This document shows, piece after piece, positions 55,701 through 59,627 of a DNA stretch of 60,000 nt. Each line of letters starts with the position of its first letter. Positions within the stretch are counted from its first letter, which is position 1. The DNA is taken from assembly GCF_032854445.1 (NCBI RefSeq), contig NC_088305.1, forward strand, positions 24,463,400-24,523,399, in the 5' to 3' direction. This stretch comes from Liolophura sinensis. Lineage: Eukaryota > Mollusca > Polyplacophora > Chitonida > Chitonidae. The notes under the pieces were generated by a model. It ran no database searches and was not told where the DNA came from. It saw only the letters and a list, made by a program, of their open reading frames with translations. The position numbers and the translations under genes were made by a program.

Positions 55701-56218
55701 ACAAATGACTTAACTCCACTGACAGCCGCTGCTCATGTTATTGTATTCTGTGACCACTCGAAGTACATCATCCGGTTACTCCAGAAGCTAGACCTTGACA
55801 TAAGTCGGAACAATACATTGAAGAAACAAAATTCCCTTGAACTTAAATAACAGAAAGATACTGTCGTCTTTTTTTATTTCGCAATTTGGCAAAAAAAAAA
55901 AGCATCAAAGATACAAAAAAAATACATCATTCAGCCCTTTTTTGGAGCCAAGTTTTTCAAGTGAAACCAACACTTACCGTAGAGAGCCGCTATACTGGGA
56001 TCTGAGGTCCACGGGATCACGACGCCTCTCAAGGCGCATTTCTGAGCGAGGGCGGATATAATGACAACTGCGGCCGGCATTCGGCCAGTGTCAGCCAAAT
56101 AGCAGACATCCGTGATGCAGTAGTCTTGAAAGTCGGCCAAGTGTAGCGGGTAGCACGCCTCAAAAAGGTTATTCCCAAGAATAAGGCCGCACTGGGCATG
56201 CGCTTGTTCGGTGACAGC
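1719..56218 (-). CDS. Giant SCO-spondin-like mucin gene, 23 exons visible, both ends outside window
   Basis: Exons were found by reading the reverse complement for domain signatures bounded by AG acceptors and GT donors. Chained from 56218 to 1719, 21 of 22 junctions agree in phase, which strongly supports a single transcript. Domain order is C8, TIL/VWC-like, VWD, C8, TIL, E-type Cys module, 4 LDLa, mucin array 1, F5/8C-like, mucin array 2, TSP1, VWC-like. From family knowledge this is the SCO-spondin order (VWD-TIL units, LDLa cluster, F5/8C, TSP1 repeats). The two mucin mega-exons are an addition and make up about 86 percent of the visible coding bases. The inferred role is a secreted, heavily O-glycosylated, disulfide-rich matrix or gel protein. 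The alternative name is a gel-forming-mucin relative, but the LDLa-F5/8C-TSP1 part fits SCO-spondin better. The start codon, signal peptide and C-terminus are not in the window. Confidence 0.85.
1784..1970 (-). mobile_element. SINE family A copy
   Basis: It shares the central motif tatttcacttatacggc, ggaaatccacgacc and the tail tatttatttgattggtgt with other copies at 2398, 32490, 34623, 54109 and 55453. The A/T-rich tail is at the low coordinate, so the element lies on the minus strand. It sits about 20 bp upstream of the exon 23 acceptor. Confidence 0.65.
2398..2590 (-). mobile_element. SINE family A copy
   Basis: Tail atttatttatatttgattgg, then tttacgccgtcctcaagaat, tatttcacttatacgac, the GGGCGAAACCCACGACCATCC block and a tRNA-like head region. 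Diverged head; no target duplication identified. Confidence 0.7.
2800..3015 (-). CDS. Exon 22: TSP1 second half and following region
   Basis: Acceptor ..tctgccatag, donor tcatg|gtgagtct; phase 2 in and out. [20 protein letters not shown] completes the TSP1 module. Then comes an acidic segment, [20 protein letters not shown], and [12 protein letters not shown], which leads into a VWC-like Cys pattern in exon 23. An alternative donor at tgcag|gtcatg has the same phase but gives a poorer Cys pattern. Confidence 0.85.
3024..3595. repeat. Imperfect GACA/GATG-rich simple repeat
   Basis: About 570 bp of short units such as gatggacagacagatgg, with a larger period in which blocks like agatggcaaagagatggaca recur. 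It lies in the intron upstream of exon 22. Apparent Cys/Leu/Ser-rich reading frames here are products of the repeat. Confidence 0.9.
3698..4560. repeat. 66-bp minisatellite, about 13 copies, containing a tRNA A-box-like motif
   Basis: The unit runs from cctgataaatgcag through accatctgagctagaac to cccttcacacagg and is 66 bp. On the minus strand each unit contains TAGCTCAGATGG, a good match to a tRNA/SINE internal A box. Units differ by a few substitutions (gcgagcaggc versus gtgagtaggc). Confidence 0.92.
4600..4720 (+). other. tRNA B-box-like fragment
   Basis: The segment gaggttcaatcccgattt near 4676 matches a tRNA/SINE B box (GGTTCRANYCC). It lies just beyond the 66-bp array, whose units carry an A box on the opposite strand. 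I cannot fold a full tRNA here, so I treat it as a SINE remnant. Confidence 0.4.
5034..5121 (-). CDS. Exon 21: thrombospondin type 1 repeat, first half
   Basis: Acceptor ..tgtacttacag, donor cagcg|gtgagctg; phase 1 in, phase 2 out. It encodes [15 protein letters not shown] then [10 protein letters not shown], the TSP1 motif W..W..C...CG.G.R.R. The WSPW motif is a possible C-mannosylation site. The module closes in exon 22. Confidence 0.9.
6885..6961. repeat. 21-bp tandem repeat, about 4 copies
   Basis: The unit agcttgtcggtgcctttcta is repeated nearly perfectly, with the first copy diverged (agcttgtcgatgccctttct). Confidence 0.85.
7660..7752 (+). mobile_element. SINE family A, 3' fragment
   Basis: It reads ggttacaatgctgg, gccgtcgtataagtgaatca, ggagtaaaacatcaaacaaa and ends in an A-rich tail. 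This is the reverse orientation of the family A core, with the 5' head missing. Confidence 0.6.
7863..7942. mobile_element. Single end of a MITE-like element
   Basis: It reads gcatactccttacagcgcgt, then gactttacatcactgccacc and agacaagcttgacctttgg. This matches the inverted right end of the element at 20869-21283. The partner end was not seen nearby. Confidence 0.55.
7992..18896 (-). CDS. Exon 20: mucin array 2 (Thr/Pro tandem repeats)
   Basis: Acceptor ..tctctttcag, donor catcg|gttagtac; 10,905 nt open in one frame, about 3,634 codons, phase 1 in and out. After a leader ([19 protein letters not shown]) it is an array of a 34-residue unit with halves like [17 protein letters not shown] and [17 protein letters not shown], about 100 copies with small in-frame length variants. 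I saw no Cys. About half the residues are Thr or Ser, a very dense O-glycan scaffold. If the donor is not used, a TAG at 7987-7989 ends the protein three bases later. I prefer splicing because the TSP1 exon downstream is in phase. Confidence 0.92.
18897..19928. other. Intron, nothing recognised
   Basis: About 1 kb between exon 19 and exon 20. The part at about 19610-19800 is rich in gactcag/ctgagtc words with short inverted similarity (a possible degraded palindrome). No exon or known repeat was recognised. Confidence 0.5.
19929..20064 (-). CDS. Exon 19: end of the F5/8C-like domain
   Basis: Acceptor tttttttag, donor gttg|gtaagatc; phase 0 in, phase 1 out. It encodes [31 protein letters not shown] and [10 protein letters not shown]. 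The terminal L.IWAC resembles the L.VEL.GC end of F5/8C domains, pairing with the first Cys in exon 18. The joined domain is about 136 residues, near the usual 140-150. Confidence 0.75.
20228..20700 (-). mobile_element. Composite SINE A region with an inverted repeat and a SINE B end
   Basis: SINE A core at about 20230-20385 (gcattatggtggaaggaaac, cttcccacgtacgactggag). Then an inverted repeat at 20393-20420 and 20475-20502. Then further SINE A head-like sequence (gaactcacagcaacaacatt, ggtgagac), and at about 20655-20710 the 3' end of SINE B (gacgttaaaccccaagcact plus cactcactcact). Confidence 0.6.
20869..21283. mobile_element. MITE-like element with terminal inverted repeats and 9-bp target duplication
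   Basis: The left end catactccttac and right end gtaaggagtata are inverted copies, and the similarity continues inward (tttacatcactgcc versus its inverse). The element is flanked by the direct repeat ctgtctgga at 20860-20868 and 21284-21292. No transposase frame was seen. The 8-9 bp duplication suggests an hAT- or Mutator-type non-autonomous transposon (family knowledge). Confidence 0.75.
21487..21758 (-). CDS. Exon 18: first two-thirds of an F5/8C (discoidin)-like domain
   Basis: Acceptor ..ttctttacag, donor tatgag|gtaacatc; phase 1 in, phase 0 out. It begins [20 protein letters not shown] (like C..lGM....I.D..i.aS of F5/8C), then [32 protein letters not shown]. It is a non-repetitive globular segment between two mucin arrays. 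The assignment rests on this motif order and on its SCO-spondin-like position; similarity is weak and it could be another galactose-binding-like beta sandwich. Confidence 0.75.
21759..22678. other. Intron, nothing recognised
   Basis: About 920 bp between mucin array 1 and the F5/8C-like exon. It is AT-rich with no repeat family or exon recognised. Confidence 0.5.
22679..32005 (-). CDS. Exon 17: mucin array 1 (Thr/Ser/Ala/Pro tandem repeats)
   Basis: Acceptor ..ttggtttccag, donor ccaaag|gtatcac; 9,327 nt, phase 1 in and out. After a short leader ([20 protein letters not shown]) it is an array of a 34-residue (102-bp) unit with halves like [18 protein letters not shown] and [16 protein letters not shown]. 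About 90 units are present, and I noticed no Cys in the coding frame. Such sequence is a dense O-glycosylation (PTS) domain and should form an extended, hydrated rod. From 30812 downward one frame is open to the donor. Between about 30.83 and 31.38 kb four indels disturb the frame and net to +3, so the exon length still fits its phases. The other open frames across the array, on both strands, are by-products of a repeat length divisible by 3. Confidence 0.9.
32006..34291. other. Intron before mucin array 1
   Basis: It contains a SINE A copy at 32490-32700. A short tatttatttatttgattagg at about 32965 looks like a SINE A tail remnant. A piece ending in tttgtgaaacgggtccctgg at about 33095-33125 resembles the border seen near 6410. 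No exon was recognised; phases of exons 16 and 17 join directly. Confidence 0.5.
32490..32700 (-). mobile_element. SINE family A copy
   Basis: It reads gactcaagaatatttctctc, cagcgttatggtgggagaaa, acccacgaccatccgcag, cggccagagaggaagccagc, atgagctgaatttgaactca. This is the longest match to the tRNA-like head side among the copies here. Confidence 0.75.
34292..34430 (-). CDS. Exon 16: LDLa module 4, with a one-base frameshift
   Basis: Acceptor ..ctttacttcag, donor ggcc|gtgagacc. Entering in phase 1, the first half reads [18 protein letters not shown]. The second half, one base out of register, reads [20 protein letters not shown] then DEINC. Together these are one normal LDLa module, so about one extra base sits in the run around 34379-34388. 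Read literally, a TGA at 34342-34344 ends translation. Both splice sites and the outgoing phase fit the neighbours only if the extra base is discounted. Confidence 0.8.
34623..34845 (-). mobile_element. SINE family A copy
   Basis: Tail atatttatttgattggagtt, core aatatttcacctatacgaag, cataatgctgg-like block, then gagctggacttgaatccaca and a tRNA-like tail of the head (ttaccattagaccacgtg, resembling the end of a tRNA A-box region). Confidence 0.7.
34846..35374. other. Intron, nothing recognised
   Basis: AT-rich sequence between the SINE A copy and LDLa exon 15. No feature was identified. The neighbouring 35492-35791 intron is likewise plain. Confidence 0.5.
35375..35491 (-). CDS. Exon 15: LDLa module 3
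   Basis: Acceptor ..gcgcccccag, donor ctga|gtatgact; phase 1 in and out. It reads [20 protein letters not shown] then [18 protein letters not shown]. It is a complete LDLa module with a two-residue insertion before NSDED. Confidence 0.93.
   Translation of the reverse strand, partial: NARAASSSVPRGCVSLASTSVTAMRTADSLTIPMKTTA
35792..35902 (-). CDS. Exon 14: LDLa module 2
   Basis: Acceptor ..gacactccacag, donor tgtg|gtaagtc; phase 1 in and out, the classic symmetric LDLa exon. It reads [20 protein letters not shown] then [16 protein letters not shown]. All six Cys and the D..SDE calcium box are present. Confidence 0.93.
37270..38225. repeat. Three direct copies of a gag-derived segment
   Basis: The word cccatacgaaacatgaattc followed by ctcactgtcactctac occurs at about 37270, 37641 and 37860 (spacings about 371 and 219 bp). 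Each is followed by the same tttcccccttgttctgag text, and the middle copy is internally deleted. Confidence 0.85.
37440..38610 (-). pseudogene. Retrotransposon gag-like remnant
   Basis: Minus-strand frames contain gag-type phrases: [57 protein letters not shown], then a CCHC zinc-knuckle-like remnant (CFRHCYSGH). Several frame changes and stops separate these pieces, so it is not functional. The end portion is duplicated three times (37270, 37641, 37860). Confidence 0.75.
38857..39224 (-). mobile_element. SINE family B inserted in the 5' LTR
   Basis: It starts gtgagtgagtgagtgcttgg, contains ggtttaacgtcgttctcaac and tcatatgacgacgaaggga, and ends with the tRNA-like head (reverse of a TAGAGCGTCCGC..GGATCAATCC type A/B box pair). 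A 14-bp target duplication ccaaactaatcgga flanks it at 38843-38856 and 39225-39238. Subtracting it restores the LTR length. Confidence 0.88.
39839..39999 (-). CDS. Exon 13: end of Cys module and LDLa module 1
   Basis: Acceptor ..accatttaag, donor tgca|gtacgtat; phase 2 in, phase 1 out. It begins [18 protein letters not shown], closing the TIL-associated module, then [20 protein letters not shown] and DESDEEQNC, an LDL-receptor class A module with its acidic SDE calcium motif. Confidence 0.9.
40125..41770. repeat. 26-bp minisatellite, about 63 copies
   Basis: The unit is ctgattactcca plus catagatcgacagg. Variants (agacagatcgatgag, caaagatcgacggg) recur in order, suggesting a higher-order pattern; scattered one-base indels also occur. 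It fills most of the intron between exons 12 and 13. Confidence 0.95.
41935..42215. repeat. 48-bp minisatellite, about 5-6 copies
   Basis: The unit is gcagaaatacggaaagagaa then agcgttcgcaaccagtacta and ggaacgct. Outer copies are diverged and central ones nearly identical. The repeat length is a multiple of 3, so it gives spurious Arg/Lys-rich frames on the plus strand. Confidence 0.92.
42352..42446 (-). CDS. Exon 12: Cys module after TIL
   Basis: Acceptor ..tcccaacacag, donor acctg|gtaagaac; 95 nt, phase 0 in, phase 2 out. It encodes [20 protein letters not shown] then ACQTC, the typical strand after a TIL (C.C..+G..Y.PG.....C..C). It joins exon 13 in phase, but does not join exon 11 in phase. 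Confidence 0.8.
42560..43180. repeat. Short-unit minisatellite (catgtcaactaagacaaaata)
   Basis: Units of about 20-26 bp, with the variable part being one or two copies of catgt. A second patch is at about 43685-43780 (acatgtcaactatggcaaat). It fills part of the intron where an exon seems to be missing. Confidence 0.9.
43181..44292. other. Intron, no secure exon
   Basis: It contains the second TGTCAACTA patch (43685-43780). A 47-nt stretch at about 43187-43233 has an AG and a GT in usable phase but encodes no Cys, so I did not accept it as the missing TIL exon. Confidence 0.45.
44293..44442 (-). CDS. Exon 11: TIL domain
   Basis: Acceptor ..tcctgtctag, donor atga|gtaagtac; phase 1 in and out. 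It encodes [20 protein letters not shown] and [14 protein letters not shown], a clear TIL domain. The expected last TIL piece (G.CV....C.C) is not contiguous: the next exon starts in a different phase, so a small exon may be missing (see findings). Confidence 0.9.
44443..46115. other. Introns around exon 10, nothing recognised
   Basis: Apart from exon 10 (45516-45625), no SINE core, minisatellite or exon was recognised in 44443-45515 or 45626-46115. Confidence 0.5.
45516..45625 (-). CDS. Exon 10: second half of C8 and entry to TIL
   Basis: Acceptor ttttttttttag, donor tgcc|gtaagtat; phase 2 in, phase 1 out. It reads [20 protein letters not shown], then [17 protein letters not shown]. This is the CEC/CLC pair, the A...C...G..v.WR strand and the closing C of C8. 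Confidence 0.9.
46116..46252 (-). CDS. Exon 9: first half of C8 domain
   Basis: Acceptor ..tggtttccag, donor cag|gtttgtcg (weaker than the others); phase 0 in, phase 2 out. It encodes [20 protein letters not shown] and [10 protein letters not shown], a canonical C8 half (C......g..F..C...v....y...C..D.C). Confidence 0.88.
46318..47395. repeat. 43-bp minisatellite, about 25 copies
   Basis: The unit is gctgaacttatggcctggtg then tataacttgggagagcagag plus a 3-bp link. Variant types (gagagcagag, ggttgcagag, gtgagaacagag, ctagtgagaatag) recur in blocks, for example a five-unit block repeated twice, indicating block duplication. Confidence 0.95.
47440..47832. other. Intron mix: G-rich repeat, SINE A fragment, hairpin element
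   Basis: About 47449-47510 has four copies of gcgtgggaaggg(gc). About 47545-47612 is a plus-strand SINE A core fragment (cccatcataatactgg, ttgtataagtgaaatattct). A hairpin element follows at about 47625-47755. Confidence 0.6.
47625..47755. mobile_element. Short palindromic (MITE-like) element
   Basis: Arms 47636-47678 and 47701-47743 are inverted copies (acacaaagcgaacgtagc against its inverse gctacgatcgctttgtgt; accatggc against gccatggt) around a 22-bp loop. No coding capacity. Confidence 0.75.
47834..48048 (-). CDS. Exon 8: end of VWD domain with calcium-loop motif
   Basis: Acceptor ..tttgtcccag, donor ggg|gtaagtc; phase 1 in, phase 0 out. It encodes [20 protein letters not shown] then [16 protein letters not shown], the VWD signature GLCGNF..N..DD, followed by FGESWKVQ, the usual end of VWD. 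The residue before GLCG is Asn, so the CGLC di-cysteine motif linked to mucin and VWF multimerisation is not complete here. Confidence 0.95.
48209..48557 (+). mobile_element. SINE family B, near full length
   Basis: The tRNA-like head gcggttggtagagcgtccgc (A box) and gatccagggccaatcctg (B box) leads, then the conserved body, ending in gtcatatgactgaaaaattg and cactcactcact. It is flanked by ccactcaggcg (48198-48208) and ccattcaggcg (48558-48568), an 11-bp duplication with one mismatch. Confidence 0.88.
48678..49036. repeat. 40-bp minisatellite, 9 copies
   Basis: The unit is tagctctaacatggcgcatc then ccatggcctcgtgtttccgg. It is highly uniform with C/T variants in the last ten bases, and lies about 100 bp below exon 7. 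Confidence 0.95.
49142..49297 (-). CDS. Exon 7: middle of VWD domain
   Basis: Acceptor ..aaatacatag, donor gaag|gtaactaa; phase 1 in and out. It encodes [20 protein letters not shown] and [20 protein letters not shown], the beta-strand core of VWD (V.V.G..v.lP / v...g.y..v....g). It joins exons 6 and 8 in phase. Confidence 0.92.
49298..50654. other. Intron, old SINE A relic only
   Basis: About 50170-50395 is a strongly decayed SINE A copy (acttatacggcgtgttagg, gttgtggtaggggg, aggttaccgacagatcttcc, acgccagctttagctgg). No exon or other repeat was recognised in the remainder. Confidence 0.5.
50655..51182. repeat. 49-bp minisatellite, about 10 copies
   Basis: The unit is gacaagcaggcatgcctttg then atatcaacgtttagcacatc and ctcagaact. 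Three central copies are nearly identical. The array ends about 20 bp from the donor of the first VWD exon. Confidence 0.93.
51202..51381 (-). CDS. Exon 6: start of VWD domain
   Basis: Acceptor ..ccatctcccag, donor aaag|gtacgtag. It encodes [20 protein letters not shown], the hallmark start of a von Willebrand factor D domain, then [10 protein letters not shown] and [12 protein letters not shown]. This is one of the most secure exons in the window. A 49-bp minisatellite runs to within about 20 bp of its donor. Confidence 0.95.
51382..51826. other. Intron, nothing recognised
   Basis: No repeat family or exon was seen between exons 5 and 6. Confidence 0.5.
51827..51879 (-). CDS. Exon 5: small Cys linker before VWD
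   Basis: Acceptor ..tttcaaaag, donor ccag|gtgagttc; only 53 nt, phase 2 in, phase 1 out. It encodes [18 protein letters not shown] and bridges exon 4 to the VWD start exactly in phase. It is too short to be seen by length alone; the call rests on phase, splice signals and the C.C..+.W pattern. Confidence 0.78.
51880..53088. other. Intron with a B-box-like fragment
   Basis: On the minus strand near 52765-52800, agctggttcgatcccaacac resembles a tRNA/SINE B box. I considered it as an exon and rejected it on phase. The rest is AT-rich with nothing recognised. The intron at 53181-53865 is also featureless. Confidence 0.45.
53089..53180 (-). CDS. Exon 4: end of TIL domain and following linker
   Basis: Acceptor ..cacatttcag, donor at|gtgagttg; 92 nt, phase 0 in, phase 2 out. 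It encodes [18 protein letters not shown] then [12 protein letters not shown], the standard continuation of a TIL domain into a Y.PGD..+..C strand. Phase agreement on both sides supports it. Confidence 0.82.
53866..54067 (-). CDS. Exon 3: VWC-like end and second TIL domain
   Basis: Acceptor ..tgacttccag, donor ..cctacg|gtaagg; phase 2 in, phase 0 out. It reads [15 protein letters not shown] (close of the preceding module) and then [37 protein letters not shown], a second TIL module. The TIL ends in exon 4. A TIL pair between D assemblies is typical of SCO-spondin and otogelin-type proteins. Confidence 0.85.
54109..54284 (-). mobile_element. SINE family A with clean target-site duplication
   Basis: On the minus strand it begins with a tRNA-like head, gggcctccgtggcccagggg (A box TGGCCCAGGGG), runs through the family core and ends in an ATAAATAAATAAA tail. 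It is flanked by the 13-bp direct repeat atcatactcctta at 54096-54108 and 54285-54297. The target itself is the end of the MITE family (tactccttacatgcgctgct, 54289-54330). Confidence 0.9.
54830..55085 (-). CDS. Exon 2: TIL domain plus start of VWC-like linker
   Basis: Acceptor ..gtcattcag, donor tg|gtaagttg; phase 1 in, phase 2 out. It opens [15 protein letters not shown] and carries ten or more regularly spaced Cys ([36 protein letters not shown]), the trypsin-inhibitor-like (TIL) pattern. It then continues [14 protein letters not shown], the usual post-TIL beta strand. The acceptor lies about 20 bp from the edge of a MITE-like element. Confidence 0.88.
55105..55429. mobile_element. MITE-like element, same family as 20869-21283
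   Basis: The left end tatactccttacagtgcat and right end gcgctgtatggagtac are inverted copies. Inner parts match too (tttacatcactaccaccaga; agcttgcctagtggtggc). It abuts the exon 2 acceptor at a distance of about 20 bp. Confidence 0.75.
55453..55622 (-). mobile_element. SINE family A with 10-bp target duplication
   Basis: Tail tttattcatttatttattta, core gaatatttcacttatacgac and ggcggccagcattatggtgg, truncated head cttgaaccc. Flanked by taactttata at 55443-55452 and 55623-55632. Confidence 0.87.
55978..56218 (-). CDS. Exon 1: C8 domain
   Basis: Acceptor ..tttctaag, donor g|gtaagtg; 241 nt, ending in phase 1. It encodes a C8-like stretch with Cys at [22 protein letters not shown] and AQKC, ending near [11 protein letters not shown]. 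The middle Cys pair usually seen in C8 (a CxC/CLC segment) is absent between VCYLADTG and AQKC, so this copy is divergent. A C8 normally follows a VWD domain, but I could not find VWD exons in the remaining 3.8 kb upstream. They probably lie beyond the window. Confidence 0.75.
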
Positions 56219-56960
56219 CTTAGAAAAAAAGGTATTTATTTACTTGTTTTGGGGTTCAATTTCCAGATACTCGACGGTAATTAGTTTTATAATGCAAAAA
56301 TCGAAAAAAAATGTGAATGCTTACATGTTGCTGTTTAACTGACCAGCCGAATCACTTTGATGTGGAACTCTCTTGACAACTAAGCCACTGAGTAATATAT
56401 TGTTCAACTTAACATACAATTTTGGCGTACGTGTCAAATCTGACCTACAATCATAACGGTATCTTAAAAAATCACCTTTGTGCAAGCGAAAGTAGCTAAT
56501 TTCTGCAGTAGATTGTAAAGTGTCAAGAATTTTCGCTTACAAGGACGACGGTCAGGTTTAAAATTTGGGGGTAAAGGGACCTTGGTTTAATTTATCGACA
56601 GAAAATTAAGGGTTATAACCTCGAGCTGTTTGATCGCGGTTGTACACCTGGTGGGCTAAACGATTACATGTACATAATAGACCGAGAGGCTTTAGCCCCG
56701 AGGTAGCGGTCAAATAGTTAGTTTTCGTAAATGTTTATTATTCTGTTATGCTAATAATGTAAGCACATCGTAAAGCTCAGACAATGCACGTATCGGAGTT
56801 TGTGAGTCAAGGGAGGTCACTCCGCAACAGCTAGTTGAGAGGGCCTTGTTTCACGTAAAACATCCGAAATAGCGGCTTGGCGATCGATGTGCAAGCTTTG
56901 AGATTTCCTATCCCCGAAAGACTTCAACTCCTTTTCTTATACTGGTCTAGCGTCGTTGGA

Positions 56961-57293
56961 GTGAGTGAGTGAGTGAGTTCTTGGGGTTTAACGTCGCACT
57001 TTTTTCAGTCATATGACGACGAAGGAATCTTTAGAGTGCATGTAATGTGCCTCAGTGTTGCTGAGCGGATTTCCACCTCTCTTTCATCTGGTGCTGCTTC
57101 ACTGAGACGACATAGGCCTACCGAAGGGAAGTAAGCCGCCCGCCGAACCATTATACTGATAAGGGTCAAGCAGTCGTTGCACTATCCACTTCACGCTGAA
57201 CGCCAAGCGAGGAAGTTACAACTTACTTTTTTAAGGTCCTAGGTGTGACTCGACCCAGGATTGACCCTGGACTACTGCTCCCGAAGCGAGCTG
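56961..57293 (-). mobile_element. SINE family B
   Basis: It starts gtgagtgagtgagtgagttc, followed by ttggggtttaacgtcgcac and agtcatatgacgacgaagga, and ends in the truncated tRNA-like head. An 11-bp direct repeat gcgtcgttgga flanks it at 56950-56960 and 57294-57304. Confidence 0.88.
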
Positions 57294-59583
57294 GCGTCGT
57301 TGGAATCTTGACGCTTACAATGTTAATTTCGTACTCAACGACGGTACAGGCGGATTGCCTTTGTTATCAAACAAGTTCGCACAAATAAAAGACAAAAACC
57401 TAATGACCTGCTTTCCCCACCCACTGCACCGCAACCATATGTCCGTACTCGATTCAGAATAGATTTATTATAGCCATGAAGGGTTCCACTGTACCTCGGT
57501 GATTGCCGCCATGTTGAGCAGCTACGCGCATGTCTTACTCCATAGTGGAGCAGTGGGACGATGACGGTACGATTAGTGTCAGTTGTGTTTTTGTAATGAA
57601 GTTGTTCATTAACAATGGTTTCTAACTGAAATTTTGCTATATATTTGACAGGTCGATGGTGTTTCCATGGAACCATGTGCTTACACTCTAGTGTGATGTG
57701 TTACCGTAAACTTCCTATTGTTATATATCTACTGATGACATTGTTTTATATAATCTTTTTCATTTGTTATGCTTATCGTATATCATTCGTGAAATATGAA
57801 AACTATTAGACTGGTAACACGAAATAAGTAGACCGATTACCGGCTTACTTTGTGTTTTGAATGTATTTTTGTATATGATACATTTATCTGAAATTGTCAG
57901 GCAACAAAGTTTTCATATCCAGTGTATCTGACGATGTTTGTATCATTTAAATATCTAGATAACCGCTACTTAGATTTGTTATCAGCGAGTTAAAGCTCAA
58001 GATAGTAAACCATGTCTTCGTTTATTTCTTGCAGTTAGTCTGTGAAACAGAAAGATCTGAATTTGTGGCAGAAATATTGAACGAGATCACGAATAAAGAG
58101 CTTCAAATAACAGACACAGCATTTGAGTGTCATTTTGGTTGATATAATGTCGCTTACCAAGCGTGTACTAAACCGAGATCAAACATCCCAAACGAATGGG
58201 GATAACATACTTACATAATGACGCTAATGTTCGCACACAAGGACATGCATGGACATTAGAAATTTGTAGACATTTGTTGAACAGAAGCGTTATTTAGTAG
58301 AAAGCAGTTTGGTGGTGTCAGAAATGTACGGTAAGGATGCATGTAACGCGATACGAAATTCAAAACCTGTATGCAATCTACATAACTTCACACTTTTCAC
58401 GTCGACTGGAAGTCAACGAGCAAAACACGGACTCCGAAGCAATGGGTTAAGATCGAATCTAATTACAAGGGAAATTATGATTAACACAACCCACATGTCA
58501 CATTTGTCAGAAAATACGCAAATCTGGATTTCACTCTCTCTTTGTTCCCGTTTCACACAAGACAACATCCAACCCATTAAAATGACCCTCAAAGCACATG
58601 AGATTTCCAGAACATACAGTATCCAGGCTACAAACTAATTAAAGCCTTAAAAATTCAATCTTATTGTCAGACAACACCTTCATTTATTTAAGACAACACC
58701 TTCATTTCATCAAGCTACCGATGTCGGACATCATCTACCTTGATTTACTGAGCCATATTAACTCTTTAAAAACCCTGCCTTCACAAACTCGTCTTCACAA
58801 AATATGCACGATTCATAGTCCAATCAGATTCCACCTGAGTTATTGACAGGAGTTCAAGAGTGTAGTGAGAAGCATGCTGTATATGGAATAAATTTATTTC
58901 ACACTAGACGTAGAGGTACTAGCGTACTGATAACACAGTGACTTTCCGCTGTCTGTTCGTTTCAATAAAAGTACAGCGATCACCGTTCACAGCTTTGCTT
59001 ATTGCTGTTATATAATGTTGTGCCAATAAATAAATAAATCAGGTCCGAGCGTACATACACTTGTTTCGAAGCAAGGAAATTCATACTTATAAGGGACAAT
59101 CAATGATTGGCTGAAATGCCCTGGCGGAAGTACGCGGGCCGCAAAGCCGCTGGCCGTCGAAAGGGTAGTTTCCTGAAGACTTCTATATGCACAGGAAAGA
59201 AAGGATGATGGCGAAGCCTGCAGCAAGTATCAACCTTGCTGACATGAAGATGGTAAGATAATATGGCATTGGCTACAACACGCTGAAGGTTTTTTTTTAA
59301 ATTGTTGACCTAACGACCCAGGCTAGACACAAAACAAGCCTTTTGTACCTCTAGACGAACATATTTGAATTTTCTGACAAATGTCAGTGTCAAGTCAGTT
59401 AATTACTTTTCATGTCAATAACATGTTCTCAGTTCACTGGTGTTTCCAAAAACTTCAAATGGAGTGACCTAGATGGGCGCAGGACTGCTCTACGTAGTAA
59501 TTTATACATATCGGGAAAAGGAAGACATTTGCACGCTTGCCCATTTCTTAGCACTCAGTGAGTTCAGTCTTAAATACCAACAG

Positions 59584-59586
<3 letters not shown>

Positions 59587-59627
<41 letters not shown>
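59587..59627. repeat. (TA)n microsatellite
   Basis: About 20 uninterrupted TA dinucleotides. Confidence 0.97.

Noticed and set aside
57335-57676. Minus-strand open frame upstream of exon 1 as a VWD exon
   Set aside because: No GDPH..TFDG, GLCGNF or other VWD motif and no Cys pattern; I see no splice support.
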